The notes under the pieces were generated by a model. That model ran no database searches and was not told where the DNA came from. It saw nothing but the letters and a program-made list of their open reading frames with translations. Below are positions 16,745 to 26,344 of a DNA stretch of 64,000 nt, in pieces (positions within the stretch are counted from its first letter, which is position 1; each line of letters opens with the position of its first letter). Location of the stretch: assembly GCA_018449715.1 (NCBI GenBank), contig JAAVVA010000002.1, positions 1 to 64,000 of the forward strand, given 5' to 3'. Made by a program: the position numbers and the translations under genes. Origin of the DNA: Acidobacteriaceae bacterium dw_441. Its GTDB lineage: Bacteria; Acidobacteriota; Terriglobia; Terriglobales; Acidobacteriaceae.

Positions 16745-17541
16745 TCAACCTTCTTCGTGTGAGAGGTATTGCAATGGCGGTACACCCAGCGCCTTGCGAA
16801 ACATCGCGCAGAAGGCTGCATGGCTGTCATATCCCAGGCTGTGTGCGATGCGGGAACTCTTATGCCCCTGAGACAGTCTCGATTGAGCTTCGAGAAGAAG
16901 GAGTTGAGTTCGCCATTCCTTGAAGGTCATGCCGAGTTCCTTTGTGAAAAGCCGTGACAGCGTCCGACTGCTCATGGAGCCTTCATCCGCCAATACCCTA
17001 TGGTCTCGTGCAGGCTCGGCTTTCGTTGCATCGCCTCGCAGACCTTCCGCAGGCGTAGTTCCTTCGGCCAGGGAAGATGCAACGGTAATGTATGTACGAA
17101 GTTCAGCTCATCCTGAATGAGAGCTGCAAGATGACTACCACGCACTGTTCTCGGATAGGCACGCGGCTCTTTCAACATGCTCAAAATAAGTTCCCGGAGA
17201 AGCGTGGAGACCTCCACAACGGCACAACCGTTCACCGGAGCTGTAACCGTTTTATCGAAGAAGAGCGTTCGCATACGCAGAACACTTCGGACAAGGATGG
17301 AGTGCCGTGTTCTCGCCGGAACCCATACCGCTCGTGTCGGCAGCAAAACCCACCGTCCTTCCCGCGTGATAACCGTCATCGTCCCTTCGATGGCATAGAT
17401 AAGCTGTGCCTTGTGATGTTCGTGAGCGGGGATGTGGTCGTTCGCGGCGTAATCGTATGCCAGTGCGGCGACGGGGCGGTCTACCTCCAGGCATTCATCC
17501 AGACTGCGTTGTGTCCTTTTATCAATAACTGGTGTCGTCAT
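16745..17541 (-). pseudogene. AraC-family regulator with cupin domain, one frameshift
   Basis: Two overlapping frames join into a normal ~265-aa AraC protein. The N-terminal cupin is in 16972-17541 (HEHHKAQLIYAIEGT), and the HTH pair is in 16745-16993 (SMSSRTLSRLFTKELGMTF, then SLGYDSHAAFCAMF). They break near 16997, where one G seems lost from a G run before the VLADEGSMS segment. It is divergent to a DHA2 efflux gene, the usual arrangement for inducible efflux. If the frameshift is real the regulator is dead. Confidence 0.8.
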
Positions 17542-17620
17542 ATCGTTCTCAAGACGCCTTAGCCTCCACTATACGAGGTAGTGGACTATTACACGAAGGA
17601 ACAATCTCTGGCTGATCGCT

Positions 17621-19141
17621 GTGGCGGCGATCATTGCTCCCTTCGTGGAGGTGCTGGATACCTCTATCGCCAACGTCGCTCTGCCGTATATTGCTGGTAA
17701 TCTGTCCTCCTCAGACGATGAAGCCGTATGGGTTCTGACCTCATACCTTGTAGCCAATGCGATTGTCCTGCCGATCAGCGGGTGGATTTCGGGCAGGCTG
17801 GGACGTAAACGCTTTTACCTGACCTCCGTCGTGCTTTTTACGGTTGGATCGCTGCTGTGTGGAATCACCCCCAATCTTCCTGTACTCATTCTTTTTCGAG
17901 TGCTTCAGGGGTTGGGCGGTGGAGGACTTCAGCCAACAACGCAGGCGATTCTGGCTGACGTCTTCCCCAAAGAGCGTATTGCTTCTGCCTTCACGCTCTA
18001 CTCCGTCGTCATTGTTCTTGCGCCCACTCTCGGCCTCATTCTCGGAGGCTGGCTCAGTGACAACTGGGGTTGGCGATGGATCTTCTTCCTGAACATCCCC
18101 TTTGGAATCGTGGCTTATTTCCTTAACCGCGAGTTACAGCCGGAGAAGGAACGTGAGCATTCAGCAAGCGACGAGATTGATTATTGGGGGCTGGCGGGAG
18201 TCGCCATCGGCCTCGGTTGTCTGGAGTACGTGCTGGATCGTGGAGAGAGGCTGGATTGGTTTGCCTCACCGATGATTACAACCTGTGCGGCCTTGTCCGG
18301 ACTGGCTATTGTGTTTCTCATTCTGCATGAGTTGTTCCGGGCAAAGCATCCGATCTTGCAATTACGGCTATTAGGCAATCGCAATTTTGCGCTTGCCAAC
18401 TGCATGATCTTCTTTACCTACTTTGCCCGCTATGCCAGCACCGCGCTCCTGCCGGAGTTCACTCACGGCATGTTGGGGTATACGGCAACAGACAGTGGTC
18501 TTGTGCTTTCCCCCGGCACCCTTGTGCTGCTGTTCTTCCTTCCGTTGACGACATGCCTGATGAAGCGTGTCGATCTACGCTTGCTCATCTTCAGTGGCCT
18601 GATGGTGACTACCTTTGCCTTTTACAAGCTGAGTAGCCTGTCTCTCGCCATCGACTACCGGACGATCGTAAGGCTACGGATTCTGGAAAGCTCCGGGGTC
18701 GCGCTCTTTCTGACGCCTCTCAGTGTCCTGGCATACTCGCGACTCACGTCTGGAAAGAACGATGCAGCGGCGTCCCTCTATGGCCTGTTCCGCAATCTTG
18801 GCTCGGCTATCGGTATCTCCGTCGTGAATACCATGCTGGTCCGCCAGGTTCAGGTTCATCGGACCTATCTCGCGGCTAACCTTACTTCTGGCTCGCCTGC
18901 ATTGGGTGAGGTCGTTTCTAGTGCATCGGTATGGATGCAGACTCGCGGCGGAGACAGCGTTAAATCGTCATCCGTCCGGGCACTCGGGTTTCTCAACGAA
19001 CAACTCAATCGGCAGGCAACCGTGATGACCTACACCGATTGCTTTCGGCTCCTAATGTGGATATCAGTCGGCATAAGCCCGGTGGCATTGTTCTTTGCCA
19101 TACGAAAAGCTTCTAACCCGAAAACTCAACCAAGAAAATAG
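17621..19141 (+). CDS. DHA2-family (EmrB/QacA-type) MFS multidrug transporter
   Basis: About 506 aa with 14 predicted helices. Family marks are EVLDTSIANVALPYIAG (motif in helix 1), GWISGRLGRKRFYL (motif A), RVLQGLGGGGLQPTTQ (motif B) and LTLGLILGG-like helix 5 (motif C). It exports lipophilic drugs in exchange for protons. The annotated GTG at 17621 falls inside helix 1; codons upstream in frame (TGG ACT ATT ACA CGA) are coding-like, and ATT at 17588 could be the true rare start, giving a normal cytoplasmic N-terminus. It is divergent to the frameshifted AraC gene. Confidence 0.85.
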   Translation: MAAIIAPFVEVLDTSIANVALPYIAGNLSSSDDEAVWVLTSYLVANAIVLPISGWISGRLGRKRFYLTSVVLFTVGSLLCGITPNLPVLILFRVLQGLGGGGLQPTTQAILADVFPKERIASAFTLYSVVIVLAPTLGLILGGWLSDNWGWRWIFFLNIPFGIVAYFLNRELQPEKEREHSASDEIDYWGLAGVAIGLGCLEYVLDRGERLDWFASPMITTCAALSGLAIVFLILHELFRAKHPILQLRLLGNRNFALANCMIFFTYFARYASTALLPEFTHGMLGYTATDSGLVLSPGTLVLLFFLPLTTCLMKRVDLRLLIFSGLMVTTFAFYKLSSLSLAIDYRTIVRLRILESSGVALFLTPLSVLAYSRLTSGKNDAAASLYGLFRNLGSAIGISVVNTMLVRQVQVHRTYLAANLTSGSPALGEVVSSASVWMQTRGGDSVKSSSVRALGFLNEQLNRQATVMTYTDCFRLLMWISVGISPVALFFAIRKASNPKTQPRK

Positions 19142-19170
19142 CCGTGCAAAATACATGGGTTCTTGATTTC

Positions 19171-19638
19171 CTATGTTTTGGAGTGCTCAGTGCCCACTTT
19201 TTCAATGACGGTATTACTGGAATCCAGCAGGAGGCGACCATCTTCTGACCGGAGTTCCAGCCTGCGAATAGGACGCCCTCTCTTGGTATCAATCATGACA
19301 GAGTGCGTCTCGCCGGGTCGAAACAGATGGTCTTCGCCCCACTGTCTCAGTCCGACGACTATATGAAAAAGGCCACGCCCCTTTACGGTTAAAACATATT
19401 CCTGATAGGCGCTGCCATCGGTCCCTGGTGCGATTTCAAGAATGCCGTTAGCAACCAGAGCGCGTAGTCGCGTTGCCAAAATGCTCTTCGACAGGCCGAG
19501 GTCCTTCTGAAATTCGCTGAAACGCCTCATGCCATCGAAAGCATTGCGAACGATCAGAAGCGACCATCGGTCGCCAATAACGCCGAGTGACCTTACAACC
19601 GGGCATTCTTCGCCTTTAGGAGTTTTCCGCTTAACCAT
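19171..19638 (-). CDS. HxlR-family winged-helix regulator
   Basis: A typical HxlR domain: CPVVRSLGVIGDRWSLLI, then FSEFQKDLGLSKSILATRL as the recognition region. These small dimeric regulators often sense electrophiles or drugs and control a divergent gene. The ATG at 19638 begins the domain (155 aa); the frame is open to 19719. The C-terminus is ~30 residues longer than in short HxlR proteins. It diverges from an MFS gene, with a perfect palindrome between them. Confidence 0.85.
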   Translation of the reverse strand: MVKRKTPKGEECPVVRSLGVIGDRWSLLIVRNAFDGMRRFSEFQKDLGLSKSILATRLRALVANGILEIAPGTDGSAYQEYVLTVKGRGLFHIVVGLRQWGEDHLFRPGETHSVMIDTKRGRPIRRLELRSEDGRLLLDSSNTVIEKVGTEHSKT

Positions 19639-19741
19639 GCCAATCTTTCCCTTCTGGTCGCCGCGCACCACCGCGATTCGTACATAGCCACCGCGCCAGC
19701 GGTTGATGTCTGGTTTCATTATCGAACCAGATCAGGTAAGA

Positions 19742-19772
19742 TACAAGTGGTTCTGTTTTAGAACCACTTGTA
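19742..19772. promoter_or_regulatory. Perfect 13-bp palindrome, likely HxlR operator
   Basis: TACAAGTGGTTCT and AGAACCACTTGTA flank GTTTT, just before the GGAAGGG ribosome site of the MFS gene. Its position between the divergent HxlR and MFS genes and its perfect symmetry fit a dimeric HxlR repressor site blocking MFS expression. Confidence 0.7.
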
Positions 19773-19786
19773 GGAAGGGAACATAG

Positions 19787-21076
19787 ATGCAGATCGAGGA
19801 ACCGGGTGTGGACGTGTGTGGTGGCCGAACAGAAGAACTCGAACTGAAAACAACTGAGGGAAAGTGCCTTCATGCAAGAGCTGCGCTTGCCCCATCATCT
19901 GTAAAGCACTCCGTCCTGTTGCTGTTTGCCGTAGCTTGTGGCCTGAGCGTTGCCAACGTTTACTGCGTGCAACCTCTGCTCGATGCAATCGCGCATGATT
20001 TCCACATGAATCAGGCATCCGTTGGAATCGTCGTCACTACGACGCAAATTGGCTATGCGCTTGGTCTGTTTATGGTGGTGCCGTTAGGAGACCTGTTAGA
20101 TCGACGTAAATTGATCGTCGGCCAGTTGGTTCTATCTGTATTGGCGTTGCTCGTGGTCGGTACAGCCTCCACTAGAGTTGCACTCCTGGCGGGAGTGTTT
20201 TCGGTTGGGCTGCTGGCAGTTGTTGTGCAAGTGCTGGTGGCGTTTGCGGCGACTTTAGCCGCACCAGCGGAACGCGGGCAGGCGGTCGGCATGGTGACAA
20301 GCGGAGTTGTGCTTGGGATTTTGCTGGCGCGGACCGTAGCCGGTGCATTGACAGACTTGGCGGGCTGGCGTTCGATCTACTTTGTTTCTGCCGTACTGAC
20401 ACTGCTCCTGGCTGGTGCCTTATATCGGGTATTGCCTAACCATGTAAACGCAGAAACGTCATCCTCTTATCCGAGATTGCTGCGTTCAGTGATTTCGTTG
20501 TTTCTCCATGAGCCTTTGTTGCGCATTCGTTCCGTACTTGCTCTGCTAATTTTTGCCGCATTCAGCGTGTTGTGGACCTCACTCGTATTGCCTCTTAGTT
20601 CTCCACCTATTTCGCTTTCGCATACAAAGATTGGATTGTTCGGCCTCGTGGGTGTAGCGGGAGCATTAGCCGCCGGGCGAGTTGGACGTTTGGCTGATCG
20701 GGGCCTGGCACAATGGACAACAGGAATTGCGCTGACACTTCTATTGATTTCGTGGTTGCCAATCGGCTACGCAGAACATTCTTTGTGGGCGCTCAGCGTG
20801 GGAATCGCTGCACTTGACCTCGCGGTTCAAGCGGTTCATGTCACAAATCAGAGCATGATCTTTGCGGTAAGGCCAGAGGCGCGTAGCCGTCTTGTCGCTG
20901 CTTACATGATCTTCTATTCGATTGGCAGCGCTGGTGGGGCGATTACCTCGACCCTTGTGTACTCCCGAAATGGTTGGAAAGGAGTGGCAATGTTGGGTGC
21001 GGCTATCAGTGCTCTCGCCCTGCTGTTTTGGGGACTGACGATTCGCTATTCATCGAATACGCAGCGTGTCTTGTGA
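19787..21076 (+). CDS. MFS efflux transporter (DHA1-like)
   Basis: A 429-aa protein with about 12 helices. After a ~35-residue hydrophilic start it shows VANVYCVQPLLDAIAHDF, GDLLDRRKLI (motif A) and a second-half GRVGRLADRG loop. Proteins of this sort export small molecules by proton antiport. The ATG at 19787 lies 7 bases after GGAAGGG. It is probably repressed by the divergent HxlR protein through the palindrome at 19742. Part of its 3' region is repeated in the remnant at 11599-11645. A zinc-ribbon gene follows 33 bp later on the same strand. Confidence 0.88.
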   Translation: MQIEEPGVDVCGGRTEELELKTTEGKCLHARAALAPSSVKHSVLLLFAVACGLSVANVYCVQPLLDAIAHDFHMNQASVGIVVTTTQIGYALGLFMVVPLGDLLDRRKLIVGQLVLSVLALLVVGTASTRVALLAGVFSVGLLAVVVQVLVAFAATLAAPAERGQAVGMVTSGVVLGILLARTVAGALTDLAGWRSIYFVSAVLTLLLAGALYRVLPNHVNAETSSSYPRLLRSVISLFLHEPLLRIRSVLALLIFAAFSVLWTSLVLPLSSPPISLSHTKIGLFGLVGVAGALAAGRVGRLADRGLAQWTTGIALTLLLISWLPIGYAEHSLWALSVGIAALDLAVQAVHVTNQSMIFAVRPEARSRLVAAYMIFYSIGSAGGAITSTLVYSRNGWKGVAMLGAAISALALLFWGLTIRYSSNTQRVL

Positions 21077-21108
21077 ATCCGTTGCCAAGCAAATTTGAAG
21101 GAAAGCCA

Positions 21109-21303
21109 GTGAACGCACAAGACTCTAAAATGCCACAAGCTTTACTTCTACACCTTCATGTATGTGTTCACTGTGGGAGTGCATTCCGAAGAGAAGTGTT
21201 CGAGGGACGGGCGCTCACATCAGGTATTTATCTCTGCCCGAAGTGCGGTATTGAAGGGCCTTTGAATATAGAAATACGGGAATCAAATCATGCACCCGGT
21301 TAG
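21109..21303 (+). CDS. Small zinc-ribbon protein, copy 2 of 4
   Basis: A 64-aa product from GTG 21109, with AAGGAA about 7 bases before. The core LLLHLHVCVHCGSAFRR, FEGRALTSGIYL and CPKCGIEGPLN is nearly identical to the other copies. It probably shares a transcript with the MFS gene. Its stop lies inside CACCCGGTTAG, the same sequence that ends the LysR copies at 12064 and 27562, so a LysR 3' end once converged here too. Function unknown. Confidence 0.7.
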   Translation: MNAQDSKMPQALLLHLHVCVHCGSAFRREVFEGRALTSGIYLCPKCGIEGPLNIEIRESNHAPG

Positions 21304-21379
21304 AGGGCAGTTGCTTTAGATTGCGGCCTGACGTTATTAGGCGCAATTGCGATAAACACATCGTCGATGAGTGCTGTAT
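21302..21379 (-). pseudogene. LysR-type 3' remnant
   Basis: The minus strand reads TALIDDVFIAIAPNN and ends ATAL followed by a stop at CACCCGGTTAGAGGG. The stop region matches the ends of the LysR copies at 12064 and 27562. Only about 25 C-terminal residues remain before the XRE-cupin gene begins. The assignment rests on the shared stop region and position, so it is moderate. Confidence 0.45.
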
Positions 21380-21934
21380 TTAGTTCTTTCCCAAGAGAAC
21401 AAGAACCCTGGCAACCGCCGAACTTTTCCGGCGTACTTTGTGGTGAAGTCCGGCATCGTAGGTCGCGCAGTCTCCGGCATCCAAAGTCAATAGTTGATCG
21501 GCAACGGCAACTTCTATCTTTCCCTGGAGTACGAACAAGAATTCCTGACCGACATGCTCTGGTACGTCGTGTTCCAAAAACTCCCGGCCGGGAGACACAA
21601 TGTATGCCGCGAGAGGTCTTATCTCCGACCCGGCGAGCAGAGCTTCTATGAGATAAGTTTCGCTGTCTCCGCTGACAACTCGCTCTGTCTTCCGAACCAC
21701 GATTACATCGTCCTCATTGGTTTTCTCTCCAAAGAGTTGGGCCATTCCTACACCGAGGGAACGAGCAATGGCCTCCAGCGTGGCGAGAGACGGCGCTTTC
21801 TCCCCGCGTTCGATACGAGATAGATGGCCCTTATGGATGCCAACCGAAGTGGCAAGCACCTCGACTGTCAAACCCTTTTGCCTCCGAAGCGCACGAATAC
21901 GAGCTGGCACTGACATAGTTTCAGTATGGCTCAT
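21380..21934 (-). CDS. XRE-family regulator with C-terminal cupin domain
   Basis: A 184-aa protein from the ATG at 21934. The HTH_3 domain (about residues 8-62, IRALRRQKGLTVEVLA and HLSRIERGEKAPSL) is followed by a cupin_2 domain (about 110-180, with GQEFLFVLQGKIEVAV and LDAGDCATYDAGLHH). Such regulators bind a small metabolite in the cupin and control nearby catabolic genes. Here the divergent neighbour is aceE, and a perfect palindrome lies between them, so regulation of pyruvate dehydrogenase is the inferred role. Confidence 0.85.
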   Translation of the reverse strand: MSHTETMSVPARIRALRRQKGLTVEVLATSVGIHKGHLSRIERGEKAPSLATLEAIARSLGVGMAQLFGEKTNEDDVIVVRKTERVVSGDSETYLIEALLAGSEIRPLAAYIVSPGREFLEHDVPEHVGQEFLFVLQGKIEVAVADQLLTLDAGDCATYDAGLHHKVRRKSSAVARVLVLLGKN

Positions 21935-21964
21935 TGGAGCCGCTAAGACAACAGATAAACGAAT

Positions 21965-21980
21965 AGACAACTTGTTGTCT
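21965..21980. promoter_or_regulatory. Palindrome AGACAAC-TT-GTTGTCT, likely XRE operator
   Basis: A perfect 7+2+7 palindrome, 31 bases upstream of the regulator start and about 63 upstream of the aceE start. Another AGACAAC half-site lies close by at about 21946-21952. The position suits repression of both divergent genes. Confidence 0.65.
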
Positions 21981-22042
21981 TATACGTTATCGTGGAACTT
22001 CGCTGCCTCCCGAAATGGAGAGCGATGTTGCAGGAGGTCCGA

Positions 22043-24729
22043 ATGTCCAGCCATACCTATCCCGCTGTTCTGAAACAAGCCGACAACGAAGTTGCGTATC
22101 CCGGTGCAGATCCCGGTCAAACCGCCGAGTGGCTTGAGGCTCTGGATCAAGTCATCCATGCAGACGGCCCCCAGGAAGCCTCGCAGCTCTTGCAGCCCAG
22201 GCTGGTGTTACCACACCGCTCCAACACAATACGCCGTATATCAATACGATCCCGCCCAATCAGGAGGTGGCTTTTCCGGGGGATCGGGCGCTTGAACAGC
22301 GTATTGAGAGCCTGATTCGATACAACGCTCTGGCGATGGTCGCCCGCGCAAATAAGTACGATGAAAACATTGGTGGGCACATGTCTTCGTTTGCTTCGCT
22401 CGCCACCCTCTTTGAAGTTGGCTTCAACCACTTTTTTCGTGGGTCCATTGGAGATCAGGCGGGCGACCTGGTTTATTTTCAGGGACATTCCTCCCCAGGA
22501 ATCTATGCCCGCGCTTACCTCGAAGGCCGCCTTACCGAACAGCATCTATTCAACTTCCGTCACGAACTCCGCGAACACCCCGGCCTTTCGTCGTATCCCC
22601 ATCCGTGGCTGATGCCGGAGTTCTGGCAATTTCCTACCGTGTCAATGGGACTAGGCCCGATCAATGCCATCTATCAGGCTCGATTCATTAAATATCTGGA
22701 GAATCGTGGAATCCTGCCTGTTTCAGACCGCAAGGTATGGGCGTTTCTCGGCGACGGAGAACAGGACGAGCCGGAGTCTCGCGGTGCCCTCACCGTTGCG
22801 ACCCGCGAAGGACTGGACAATCTGGTATTTGTCATCAACTGCAATCTCCAACGTCTTGACGGTCCAGTTCGCGGAAACAGCAGGATCATTCAGGAACTCG
22901 AAGCCAACTATCTCGGCGCTGGCTGGAATGTCATCAAGTGCCTTTGGGGAAGCAATTGGGATGACCTCTTGGCGCGTGATACTGGCGGTCTGCTGCTCAG
23001 GCGCATGTCCGAATGTGTTGATGGAGAATATCAGGCGTTCAAAGCTCTCGGAGGCGCATACCTCCGCGAACATTTCTTCGGCAAATACCCTGAACTGTTG
23101 AAGTCGGTCGAGGGCATGACGGACGACGATCTAGCCAGTCTGAGCCGGGGCGGCCATGATCCGGTGAAAATCTATAACGCCTACAAACGAGCGACGGAAC
23201 ACCGAGGCGGTCCCACCGTCATTCTGGCAAAGACGATAAAAGGCTATGGTCTCGGCGATGCCGCCGAAGGTAGAAACTTCGCTCACAACACCAAGAAGCT
23301 CAAAGATGACCAACTCGCTTATGCTGTCAAACGCTTTGACGTGGATGTACCTGAAGAAAAGATCGACCATCTTGAGCTACATCATCCCGGTCCTGAGAGT
23401 GATGAAATCAAGTATCTCAAGCAGCGGCGGGAGGAGCTTGGCGGTTATTTGCCGTCCCGCAATCCACACAAGGGACTCGCTTTTGCCGCGCCATCCGTAG
23501 ACATCTTCAAAGACGTGCTTGAGGGTACGAAGGGGCGTGCTGCCTCGACTACATCCGGTTTCAACGCCGTACTGAATGCTTTGCTCAAGCAAAAGGAACT
23601 TGCGAAATACATCGTTCCGATTATTCCCGATGAAGGCCGGACCTTCGGCATGGAGGCACTGTTTCGGCAGATCGGGATTTACGCTTCCCACGGTCAGCTT
23701 TATACGCCTGTGGACAGCAATCAATTTCTCTACTATCGGGAATCCCAGGACGGCCAGCTCATCGAAGAAGGCATCACGGAGGCTGGCTCGATGGCTACCT
23801 TTACGGCGGCTGGCACCGCATACGCCAACTTCGGTGTGCCTATGATTCCATTCTTTGTCTACTACTCGATGTTCGGCTTTCAGCGCGTGGGCGATCTTGC
23901 GTGGGCATTCGCGGACGCCAGAGGAAAAGGCTTTATGGTTGGCGGGACCGCCGGACGCACAACGCTACTCGGCGAGGGCCTTCAACATGAGGACGGTCAC
24001 AGCCATGTCCTTGCCACTACCATTCCGACCTGCGCGGCCTATGATCCTGCCTATGCGTATGAGATCGCCGTTATCATTCAGGATGGTCTTCGCCGCATGT
24101 ATGAGGCGAAGGAAGACCTCTTTTACTACCTGACGGTTTACAACGAAACTTATGTCCAGCCTCCGATGCCAAACGGCGTCGAGCAGGGCATACTCAAGGG
24201 CTTGTATCGCTTCAAACCCGCTGAAACAGCGAAGGCCATCGTCCACCTGTTCGGCTCCGGCCCCATCCTGAATGAAGCGGTCAGAGCGCAGCAGATATTG
24301 AAGGAGAAATATAGCATCGACGCGGATGTATGGAGCGCTACCAGCTACAGTGAACTTCGCCGCGACGCTCTAGCGTGCGAACGGTGGAATCGCCTGCATC
24401 CGGCAGAGCCATCGAGAACGCCATACCTTCTTCAAGCTCTTGATGGGCATGATGGTCCGATTGTGGCGGCCAGCGACTACATGAAGATCATGGCGGATGG
24501 GCTGGCACCCTGGCTTCCTGGTCGCATCACCGCACTCGGCACGGATGGATTCGGTCGGAGCGAGAACCGGGAATATCTTCGCCGTCATTTTGAAGTGGAT
24601 GCAGAGAGTATTGTCGTTGCAGCCATTGGTGCTCTCGCCAAAGAGCAAAAGGTGTCCGCTGAAATGGTTGCTGGAGCCATGGCCGATCTTGGTTTTGATC
24701 CGAACAAACCTGATGCTGCTCGCGCATAA
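22043..24729 (+). pseudogene. aceE: Pyruvate dehydrogenase E1 (homodimeric AceE type) with an N-terminal frameshift
   Basis: Start ATG 22043 follows AGGAGG by 5 bases and encodes MSSHTYPAVLKQADNEV and an E1 N-terminus. Near 22192 the frame shifts (one G missing in CTCTTGGCAGCC). The rest, from 22194, reads AQAGVTTPL, then a complete AceE body: IGGHMSSFAS, the thiamine diphosphate motif GDGEQDEPES to INCNLQRLDG, and the transketolase C-terminal domain. The enzyme decarboxylates pyruvate and passes acetyl to E2. Translation from 22267 would give 820 aa lacking ~75 residues. No E2 or E3 gene is in the window. Intact length would be about 895 aa. Confidence 0.85.
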
Positions 24730-24779
24730 GCACAATCTTGTGTAGCGCATTTGGGGTTTACCGCAAAGCAGGGGGGCGC

Positions 24780-25016
24780 ATGAAAGATATTCCGATGCTG
24801 CGACTTGGTTTGAATGACAGGATTTCAAAAAATCCCGAAGGCAAGCATAGACGGCAATCGCCGCTCGTTCGCAAATGGCTGCGTAAGTATGGAATCAATA
24901 CGTCAGACGTGATGAAGCGGGGGAATTGTGAGCGCCTCACAAAGCAAGATGTTGAAACGTATATGGCTCAGATAGGGGAAGCCATGTTACGGGAAGCGGG
25001 AATCAAGCAAGCATAA
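24780..25016 (+). CDS. Small basic hypothetical protein
   Basis: 78 aa from the ATG at 24780, which follows a G-rich ribosome site (AGGGGGG). The sequence is rich in Lys and Arg (KHRRQSPLVRKWLRKYG) with a C-terminal helix, TKQDVETYMAQIGEAML. No family recognised. It lies between aceE and a zinc-ribbon gene on the same strand, so it may share their transcript. A DNA- or RNA-binding role is possible from the charge only. Confidence 0.45.
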   Translation: MKDIPMLRLGLNDRISKNPEGKHRRQSPLVRKWLRKYGINTSDVMKRGNCERLTKQDVETYMAQIGEAMLREAGIKQA

Positions 25017-25052
25017 GGCTTCAGATAGCCGAGCGAATTTAGAGGAGCCTTT

Positions 25053-25238
25053 GTGATCGCACAAGACTCGAATACATCGCATCCCCTACTTCTGCACTTT
25101 CATGTCTGTATTCACTGCGGGACTGCGCTTAGAAGAGAGGTTTTCGAGGGGAGGGCGCTGACCTCCGGCATTTATCTTTGCCCGAGATGCGGCCTTGAAG
25201 GTCCACTGAATGTAGAGATACGGGAAGCCATAAACTAA
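25053..25238 (+). CDS. Small zinc-ribbon protein, copy 3 of 4
   Basis: A 61-aa product from GTG 25053, after AGGAG. It starts MIAQDSN, like the NAQDSK of copy 2, and keeps both knuckles (CIHCG and CPRCG) and FEGRALTSGIYL. Thirty-three bases beyond its stop ends a convergent LysR gene, and the junction TTCCACTCCGTCACCC is shared with copy 1. It may be cotranscribed with aceE and the small basic protein gene. Confidence 0.72.
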   Translation: MIAQDSNTSHPLLLHFHVCIHCGTALRREVFEGRALTSGIYLCPRCGLEGPLNVEIREAIN

Positions 25239-25271
25239 TGAACCGAGTGTCAGAATTCCACTCCGTCACCC

Positions 25272-26198
25272 TCAGGTTGGCAAACCCCACCGAGGGCTTC
25301 GCCTCTTCCACTGAGCTTTGCCTTTGGAGGCGTCGGCAAGAACCTGCGTGACTGCATCCGTGATAATTGCCTGTAATCTTTCAATGCTATGACTCTCTCC
25401 AATTTTCCGCATGTGCAGCGTGATAGGACATGAACCCAGGTGTGGAAGACCAAACAATGCATGGTCGTATATCAGTTCTTGAGGTACTCCAAGAGTGCTT
25501 CGAGCCATGACTCCGACACCCCCTCTCGTAGATGCCCAGGCACCGGCGACACTTGGGCTTACGGCTGCAATTCTCCAAGGCACTTCTGCGTGATCCAGTA
25601 CAGCAATCGCTCTCTTACGAAATAGACACTGAGGACCAAGAAGAACTAACGGAAGTGAGTGCCCACTTGGAGGAGAAAAATTACGGCTGGCTATCCATCC
25701 CAGTTCTAGATCCCCAAGTACCTGCGCAGTTGAGCGGTTCTCCTGTCCCATTACCAGAGCTAAATCCAGTTGTCCCGCCTCAACTGAATCCACCAGGGTT
25801 TCAGTCGATTCAATTCGCACTTCAATTTGGATGAATGGATAGAGCTTCGTGAACTGCGACAAGACATTGGGCGAGATCGTCTCGGCAAAATCCTGGGAGA
25901 ATCCCACGGTCACAGTTCCCGCCAGGGATGTACCGCGAATAGTGTCCAGCAATTCATCATTGAGGGCCAACATCTTCCGCCCATAACTGAGAACAATTTC
26001 GCCAGCCTCAGTCAATTCAGTGCCTCTGCCCCTTCTGCGAAAGAGCTTGGCACCAATACTGTCTTCAAGACGCTTCATTTGCAGGCTAATCGCGGAGGGT
26101 GTTCGACCCAAATGGTCGGCGGCATGGCGAAACCCTCCCAAATCCTTTGCGGCGATAAGGGAACGCACGGTATCGAGGTCCAAATTAGTCGGATTCAT
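25272..26198 (-). CDS. LysR-family transcriptional regulator
   Basis: A complete 308-aa LysR protein. The N-terminal winged HTH (residues 5-65) has FRHAADHLGRTPSAISLQMK and LEDSIGAKLFRR. The effector domain (about 90-295) includes LDLALVMG. Such proteins bind a small inducer and usually control a divergent gene. The nearest divergent unit is zinc-ribbon copy 4 with the MBL-fold gene. A short palindrome lies just upstream. Inducer unknown. Confidence 0.9.
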   Translation of the reverse strand: MNPTNLDLDTVRSLIAAKDLGGFRHAADHLGRTPSAISLQMKRLEDSIGAKLFRRRGRGTELTEAGEIVLSYGRKMLALNDELLDTIRGTSLAGTVTVGFSQDFAETISPNVLSQFTKLYPFIQIEVRIESTETLVDSVEAGQLDLALVMGQENRSTAQVLGDLELGWIASRNFSPPSGHSLPLVLLGPQCLFRKRAIAVLDHAEVPWRIAAVSPSVAGAWASTRGGVGVMARSTLGVPQELIYDHALFGLPHLGSCPITLHMRKIGESHSIERLQAIITDAVTQVLADASKGKAQWKRRSPRWGLPT

Positions 26199-26211
26199 TG
26201 ATTAGAAACTC

Positions 26212-26225
26212 TCATCATTTGATGA
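26212..26225. promoter_or_regulatory. Palindrome TCATCA-TT-TGATGA upstream of LysR gene
   Basis: A 6+2+6 perfect palindrome starting 14 bp before the LysR gene, in the AT-rich shared upstream region. It is a plausible autoregulatory LysR site; LysR proteins often bind interrupted dyads here. Confidence 0.45.
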
Positions 26226-26344
26226 AAAATTACGAACTTGTATTCAGTATTTTTCAACTGTACGGTAAACCCAGATCAGAGAAAAGTGCCTGCAGTGCAG
26301 TGATGTAGCGGAGTGTGCAGGTGTGACCTCGGGGAGGAAATTCT

